Program-made: the position numbers and the translations under genes | Shown here: positions 23,452-27,604 of the stretch, in pieces | Position numbering within the stretch: the stretch's first letter is position 1 | Layout of the letters: every line of letters begins with the position of its first letter | Source of the DNA: a virus | IMG/VR virus record: IMGVR_UViG_3300031758_000451 | Coordinates: 1-27,604 of that record | Length of the DNA: 27,604 nucleotides | Reading direction: 5' to 3' (one strand) | The notes under the pieces: model-generated | Databases searched by the model: none | What the model saw: the letters and a program-made list of their open reading frames with translations, nothing else | Told to the model about the DNA's origin: nothing

Positions 23452-23658
23452 ATGTGGGAAAAAATCAATAAACTATCTGTAAAAGTAGTTGTAGCTGTCA
23501 TCATTGTACTAGCAAGTTTTGGTTTACTGTACTTTTTATTATTCAAACAAGTACCTGAACACAACAAACAACTTTTAGATGTAATGGTCGGTGCCACTGT
23601 TGGCAGCTCGATGACAGCTGTATTGGGATGGTTATTTACGCAATCTAAGACGGGATAG
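23452..23658 (+). CDS. Small two-helix membrane protein, holin-like
   Basis: 68 residues from ATG 23452 (M-W-E-K-I-N-K-L). An in-frame ATG at 23410 overlaps the heptosyltransferase stop and would include the TATTTATT element, so it is less likely. Two membrane segments are visible, about residues 10-31 and 43-62, with a short polar loop and a C-terminal T-Q-S-K-T-G. Small size, two helices and a Gly-rich second helix followed by a polar Ser/Lys tail fit class II-type holins or related phage membrane proteins. No endolysin is seen nearby, so the lysis role is tentative; a superinfection-related membrane protein is another option. Confidence 0.6.
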   Translation: MWEKINKLSVKVVVAVIIVLASFGLLYFLLFKQVPEHNKQLLDVMVGATVGSSMTAVLGWLFTQSKTG

Positions 23659-23672
23659 TACGCAATATTACA

Positions 23673-23680
23673 TATTTATT
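23673..23680 (+). promoter_or_regulatory. Candidate late promoter element TATTTATT before the large modular fibre
   Basis: ACATATTTATTA lies 55 bases before the ATG at 23736, with two palindromes in the leader between. Confidence 0.45.
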
Positions 23681-23683
23681 ATA

Positions 23684-23721
23684 AGCTATATAGCTGCGCC
23701 AATAAATTTAGTATATACTAA
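23684..23721. promoter_or_regulatory. Two perfect palindromes in the fibre leader
   Basis: AGCTATATAGCT (23684-23695, 12 bp) and TTAGTATATACTAA (23708-23721, 14 bp) lie between the TATTTATT element and the fibre start. Either could be a repressor or activator site or an RNA hairpin. Nothing else in the 77-base gap suggests a gene. Confidence 0.4.
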
Positions 23722-23735
23722 TCCCCTATTGACAC

Positions 23736-26700
23736 ATGTCAAACCAATATCTTAAGCTTCGCAGAAGCACCATTCCTGGTAAAACGCCAACAACAGAATC
23801 TTTAGATTTCGGAGAAATAGCGTTAAACACGTACGATGGTTTGGCGTTCATAAAAAAGAGCGGATCAAACGGGGAAGAGATAGTTACTATAGGTGCTACA
23901 TCCGCAAACCAATTCTACTACACAGGTAGCGCTCCTTCTGGTTCTTTCATATCGACAGGATCGCTTTGGATGGATTCCGACGACGGCAACCTCTACATTT
24001 ACATAGACGATGGCACCAACAAACTTTGGTTGCAACCTACCGTCGAAGGCGCTCAAGGTCCACAGGGTCCACAAGGTCCATCTGGTTCACAGGGCCAACA
24101 GGGTCCATCAGGATCAAGCGACATATCGGGTTCGGAGTATTACGCGGCTGTGTACATTTCCCCAGACCAACTGAGGACTGGCTCAATATACGATAGCGGA
24201 TCTTTCACTGCCATAGGTGCAACAGCTCCCGTAGATCCAACAAATCCCGATAGGCTTTTTATAGACGCTGGAGACACAGAATCGTATAACCTACTTTCAG
24301 GTCACGGTACAGTAAACAATTACCTGCAACTAAACATTCAAAATTTTAGTCCAGGAGAAACAGGCTCATCTGATATAGTAGCAACGGCAGACAACGGAGA
24401 TGAAACTGGCTACTTTATCGACATGGGCATCAACGGCAGCGGGTATGCCAGCCCTAGCGGTATAGGCAACGCTAACGATGCTTATTTGTATTCCACAGGA
24501 CAAGACCTATTGATTGGTAACGCAACTCCTAACCACAGAGTTATCATCTTTAATGGAGAGGGCCCAGCATTAGATAACGCTAGACTCTACATTACAGCTC
24601 AAGGTACGGTAGGTGTTAATGCTAGCGATACAAACCTAAGCAATCCTGAAGCCCTACTCGTAGAACCTTTGATATCGGGGAGCGCAGGCAACGATTTTAG
24701 TAACCTCATCATAGGCAGAGGCACGGTAAATGAAAACTACATGCAGCTAAATATCCAGAACTTAGGTTCTGGTTCAGCTGCCTCATCCGATATAGTAGCC
24801 ACTAACGATATAGGTGATGAAACAAGCTATTACATCGATATGGGTGTTAATAGTAGTGGATATAATACTCCCAATGCTGTTGGTACAGCAAGCGACGCCT
24901 ATCTTTACTCAACAGCAGAACACTTACATATAGGAAACGCATCAGCAGGAATGCCTGTAATGTTTTTTGCTGGTGGATTAGATGCAGAAGCAAATAAAAA
25001 ATTAGAACTATGGCCAGACAACCAACACACAATGTCTGGTTCTTTAAACATAACAGGTTCACTAAGAGTACTAGAAGGAATTACAGGTTCATTATTTGGT
25101 ACTGCAAGTTGGGCTCAAAACGCTCTAACAGCTTCGTTTGCTCTTAATGTTTCGGGCACAATAAACAACGCTATAAACGCCGAAACAGCATCTTACGTAA
25201 ACCCGCTAAGACAAGAAGTTATCGTAACCGGTTCTCTTAAATTATCCGGATCTGTAGAATTGGTATCTAATATCAGTTGGCCAACGGTAGGATTTAATCC
25301 AACGATATCCACCGTTGCTTCTAATACTTTAAATATACAAGGTGGAGCAGTAAATATTTCATCTATAAACACAGGTATTAGATTAGCCTACAGTACAGCA
25401 AACACCTACTATTTCGGCGGTATCCACACATCAGAAACAGCTCCAACCCAACCAAACACAAATCCGGCTACTAACGGCGGTGCTTATTTTCAAATAACAT
25501 CTACAAGGTACGGAACGTTAATAACAAGAACCGACAGAGTAAGCTCAATAACAGGCTCAGCTCAAGGCTTATTAACCTACGCAACAGCAAGCAACGTTGA
25601 AGGTTTTTGGTACTACAATTCTGGGTCTTACCAGGGTTGGACAAGAATGCTTAACGATTCTGGTTCACAAACTATAAGCGGTTCTCTAACAGTGACCCAA
25701 GGCGTAACAGGTTCTTTATTTGGAACTGCTAGTTGGGCTCAAAATGCTCTAACAGCTTCGTTTGCTCTTAATGTGTCTGGTACAATAGACAACGCAATAA
25801 GTTCATCCTACGCTGAAACAGCATCCTTTGCGCCCGCTTACCTCCCTCTTACTGGTGGTACAATAAACGGTGACGTTATACTAAACGGAACAGCCTCTAT
25901 AGCTTTCTTAAACGTAACCTATGAGTCCGCTTCTGTGATATACTCAAGCGGATCCAACCAGTTTGGAGATGCTACTAACGACGTTCAAACACTAATAGGG
26001 ACTGTAACTGTATCAGGAAGCCAACAAGTTACCGGTTCATTAAATGCTCCCAACATAACAGGATCTTTGTTCGGTACTGCTAGTTGGGCAAATAACGCGA
26101 CTACAGCATCTTATTTCTCAGGATCTGTATCAAATGCTTTAACTTCGTCTTATTCTTTAGTTAATCTTCAACAGGTAACGGATAATGGGAATACTACAAC
26201 AAATGACGTTTTTTTTAATAAAACAGAAGGTAGCGTTTCAATAACAAATGATGGTGGCGATCCTATTTTATCTGTTACTGCAAACAATGGCAACTACGCA
26301 ACTATAACACCAAGCTATATTGAGCTTTATACAAATATATCAAGCTCAAATAATAATCTTAAAATAACTATACCATATTCGTACAGTAACAGGTCAAGAA
26401 CATTAAAGTTTCCTTTACCTTCGAGTTTAGATGAAAAGTTCATCCCCTTATCAGTACGTTTAAATAATGTAGAATATATATCTGATGATACAGGAAGTAT
26501 AGATTTAGGAACAATAACTAATGTTCCAACAGCTTCATACGTTCTAAATGCTGTATCAAGTTCATTTGCTATAAGTGCTTCTCAAGCACAAAATGCAATA
26601 ACGGCATCCTACGTACTAGCCTCCGGAGTAGCAGGTTTAAACCTCACGCAAATAGCAACTGCTAGTTTTACTGCTAGTGTATCACCAACGCAATTCACAG

Positions 26701-27545
26701 TAACTAGTGGAAGTATAACCGAGTTTATAGTTACAGGAACGGGTGTTGCTATTGGAAGTGTAAGCACTGATACCCACACTGTAACAGGCTCTCTTAACGT
26801 ATCGGGTTCGGGTGCGTTTACAAGCGATCTTACTGTATCTACTGCTTTAAAAACGTTTCCTACAAGCAACAACGTATTCGTAGGATCAACACCAATAGAC
26901 AGCGGCTTTAAATTAGATGTAAACGGCACCACTAGACTACAAAACACGTTAACAATATCTACAGGTGGAGCCAACATTACAGGAAACGTCAATGTTAACG
27001 GATCTGTAACAGCGTCTGCTGCTTTAATCTCAGGATCAGGAACACAAAGACTAACAGTTTTGGGGTCAGGCTCATTAGAACCACTATTCACTGTACGAGG
27101 TTCTCAAGGCGAATTATTCACTGTATCTGATAGCCTATCAGGTTCTCTGTTCAGTGTAAACGACATCTCAGGTTTTCCAGTGATCGAAGTGTTCTCGGAC
27201 AGCACAACGCTGATGGGTAGCTATACAGCACCGTCGCTAAACACGACAGTCAAAACAACGACCACAAACAGCGGTAGCTTTACAATATACTCTTTACCTA
27301 TCGGTTCTTATGACGGTGCGTTCGTGGAATACACAGCGAAATCGGGTTCAAATGCAAGAGCGGGTCAGTTCATGGCTATATGGAGCGGATCTCTTGTTAA
27401 TTACACAGACAACTCAACAACCGACTTCGGTAACACAGCAGCGTTCTCCCTCTCAGGATCAGTATCAGCAAGTTTATTGGTAATCACAGGTAATGTAACA
27501 ACAGGAAGCGGGTGGGTTATCAAATCTATAATACGAGGTATATAA
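23736..27545 (+). CDS. Large modular tail fibre with collagen-like segment
   Basis: 1269 residues. The N-terminus K-L-R-R-S-T-I-P-G (about 7-15) through F-G-E-I-A-L-N-T (about 25-32) is like the attachment domains of phage fibres. Eight collagen-type G-x-y triplets follow at 105-128. Two related ~137-residue modules occupy about 165-300 and 300-435 (each with Q-L-N-I-Q-N and S-S-D-I-V-A-T). The motif T-G-S-L-F-G-T-A-S-W-A occurs at 450, 658 and 775, each followed by A-x-x-A-x-T-A-S-(F/Y), a linker style also present in the N-terminus of the repeat fibre. Ser/Thr/Gly/Asn-rich beta structure dominates. The C-terminus (about 1115-1269) has F-T-V repeats and I-S-G-F-P-V-I-E-V-F-S. No enzyme motif was seen, so it is probably a trimeric receptor-binding or whisker protein. 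Confidence 0.82.
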   Translation: MSNQYLKLRRSTIPGKTPTTESLDFGEIALNTYDGLAFIKKSGSNGEEIVTIGATSANQFYYTGSAPSGSFISTGSLWMDSDDGNLYIYIDDGTNKLWLQPTVEGAQGPQGPQGPSGSQGQQGPSGSSDISGSEYYAAVYISPDQLRTGSIYDSGSFTAIGATAPVDPTNPDRLFIDAGDTESYNLLSGHGTVNNYLQLNIQNFSPGETGSSDIVATADNGDETGYFIDMGINGSGYASPSGIGNANDAYLYSTGQDLLIGNATPNHRVIIFNGEGPALDNARLYITAQGTVGVNASDTNLSNPEALLVEPLISGSAGNDFSNLIIGRGTVNENYMQLNIQNLGSGSAASSDIVATNDIGDETSYYIDMGVNSSGYNTPNAVGTASDAYLYSTAEHLHIGNASAGMPVMFFAGGLDAEANKKLELWPDNQHTMSGSLNITGSLRVLEGITGSLFGTASWAQNALTASFALNVSGTINNAINAETASYVNPLRQEVIVTGSLKLSGSVELVSNISWPTVGFNPTISTVASNTLNIQGGAVNISSINTGIRLAYSTANTYYFGGIHTSETAPTQPNTNPATNGGAYFQITSTRYGTLITRTDRVSSITGSAQGLLTYATASNVEGFWYYNSGSYQGWTRMLNDSGSQTISGSLTVTQGVTGSLFGTASWAQNALTASFALNVSGTIDNAISSSYAETASFAPAYLPLTGGTINGDVILNGTASIAFLNVTYESASVIYSSGSNQFGDATNDVQTLIGTVTVSGSQQVTGSLNAPNITGSLFGTASWANNATTASYFSGSVSNALTSSYSLVNLQQVTDNGNTTTNDVFFNKTEGSVSITNDGGDPILSVTANNGNYATITPSYIELYTNISSSNNNLKITIPYSYSNRSRTLKFPLPSSLDEKFIPLSVRLNNVEYISDDTGSIDLGTITNVPTASYVLNAVSSSFAISASQAQNAITASYVLASGVAGLNLTQIATASFTASVSPTQFTVTSGSITEFIVTGTGVAIGSVSTDTHTVTGSLNVSGSGAFTSDLTVSTALKTFPTSNNVFVGSTPIDSGFKLDVNGTTRLQNTLTISTGGANITGNVNVNGSVTASAALISGSGTQRLTVLGSGSLEPLFTVRGSQGELFTVSDSLSGSLFSVNDISGFPVIEVFSDSTTLMGSYTAPSLNTTVKTTTTNSGSFTIYSLPIGSYDGAFVEYTAKSGSNARAGQFMAIWSGSLVNYTDNSTTDFGNTAAFSLSGSVSASLLVITGNVTTGSGWVIKSIIRGI
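24230..25050 (+). repeat. Diverged tandem duplication inside the modular fibre
   Basis: Two modules about 410-417 bases apart share order and many residues: G-T-V-N-N-Y-L-Q-L-N-I-Q-N near 24307 against G-T-V-N-E-N-Y-M-Q-L-N-I-Q-N near 24724, then Y-F-I-D-M-G-I-N against Y-Y-I-D-M-G-V-N. Module ends are approximate. Confidence 0.7.
25083..25172 (+). repeat. 90-bp fibre linker repeat, second copy at 25707-25796
   Basis: The two segments encode nearly the same text (T-G-S-L-F-G-T-A-S-W-A-Q-N-A-L-T-A-S-F-A then L-N-V-S-G-T-I), with about ten mostly synonymous base differences. A shorter, more diverged copy starts at 26058. Confidence 0.85.
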
Positions 27546-27555
27546 AACATTAAAT

Positions 27556-27604
27556 ATGTTTAAAGTAAGAGGTAAAACTAGAATTGGACCGTTAAACATA
27601 CTTA
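27556..27604 (+). CDS. Start of a further gene, cut by window end
   Basis: An ATG 10 bases after the fibre stop opens M-F-K-V-R-G-K-T-R-I-G-P-L-N-I-L and runs off the window. The A-rich leader and tight spacing match the other genes here. Too short to assign; position suggests another fibre-associated or virion protein. Confidence 0.5.
   Translation, partial: MFKVRGKTRIGPLNIL

Noticed and set aside
23736-27545. Diversity-generating retroelement target in the large fibre
   Set aside because: No reverse transcriptase and no template/variable repeat pair was seen, and the duplicated linkers are internal modules rather than a C-terminal variable repeat.

Overview
This window looks like part of the late (virion) region of a tailed phage with a T4-like (myovirus) head module. 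All genes are on the + strand, tightly packed, often overlapping by 1-4 bases. The DNA is AT-rich and most start codons follow A-rich leaders rather than a clear Shine-Dalgarno. Together with Bacteroidota-type small membrane proteins and 'TGSLFGTASWA'-type fibre modules, this suggests a phage of a Bacteroidota (flavobacteria-like) host, probably aquatic. The phage type is well supported; the host is an inference.

Layout: (1) 3-2457: a 5'-truncated nuclease-like protein, a conserved phage protein of the 'MNIF...DP...CD.H..KM' type, and two small envelope proteins that could be spanin-like. (2) 2464-14067: the DNA-packaging and head block, in the order large terminase (gp17), portal (gp20), two conserved head-cluster proteins, a 42-residue basic protein, a 655-residue protein, prohead protease (gp21), a small coiled-coil protein, scaffold (gp22-like) and major capsid protein (gp23). 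A terminator precedes the scaffold/capsid unit and another follows it. (3) 14277-18170: a PhoH-like ATPase, then neck and tail-completion proteins resembling gp13, gp14 and gp15, and a small unknown protein. (4) 18201-23658: a 1005-residue fibre made mostly of 54 tandem 14-residue 'SHAEGxxTTAIG' repeats, then two overlapping glycosyltransferase genes (a GT-B family 4-like enzyme and a TibC-like O-heptosyltransferase), then a holin-like membrane protein. (5) 23736-27604: a 1269-residue collagen-like modular fibre and the start of another gene.

The most interesting unit is region 4. A protein O-heptosyltransferase of the kind that glycosylates repeat adhesins in bacteria lies directly behind a repeat-rich, Thr-rich phage fibre, with a second sugar transferase co-transcribed. 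This suggests, but does not prove, that the phage glycosylates its own fibre.

Regulation: the string TATTTAT(A/T) occurs eight times in gene junctions, often 18-31 bases before a start codon, and only once inside a gene by eye, so it is a good candidate for the phage late promoter element. A different, longer motif (AATAATTGTTAYATTWATA) precedes only the MNIF-type gene and the glycosyltransferase pair, suggesting a second expression class. No tail sheath or tube gene, endolysin, tRNA, integrase, CRISPR array or small terminase was recognised. No gene-free stretch exceeds 300 bases.
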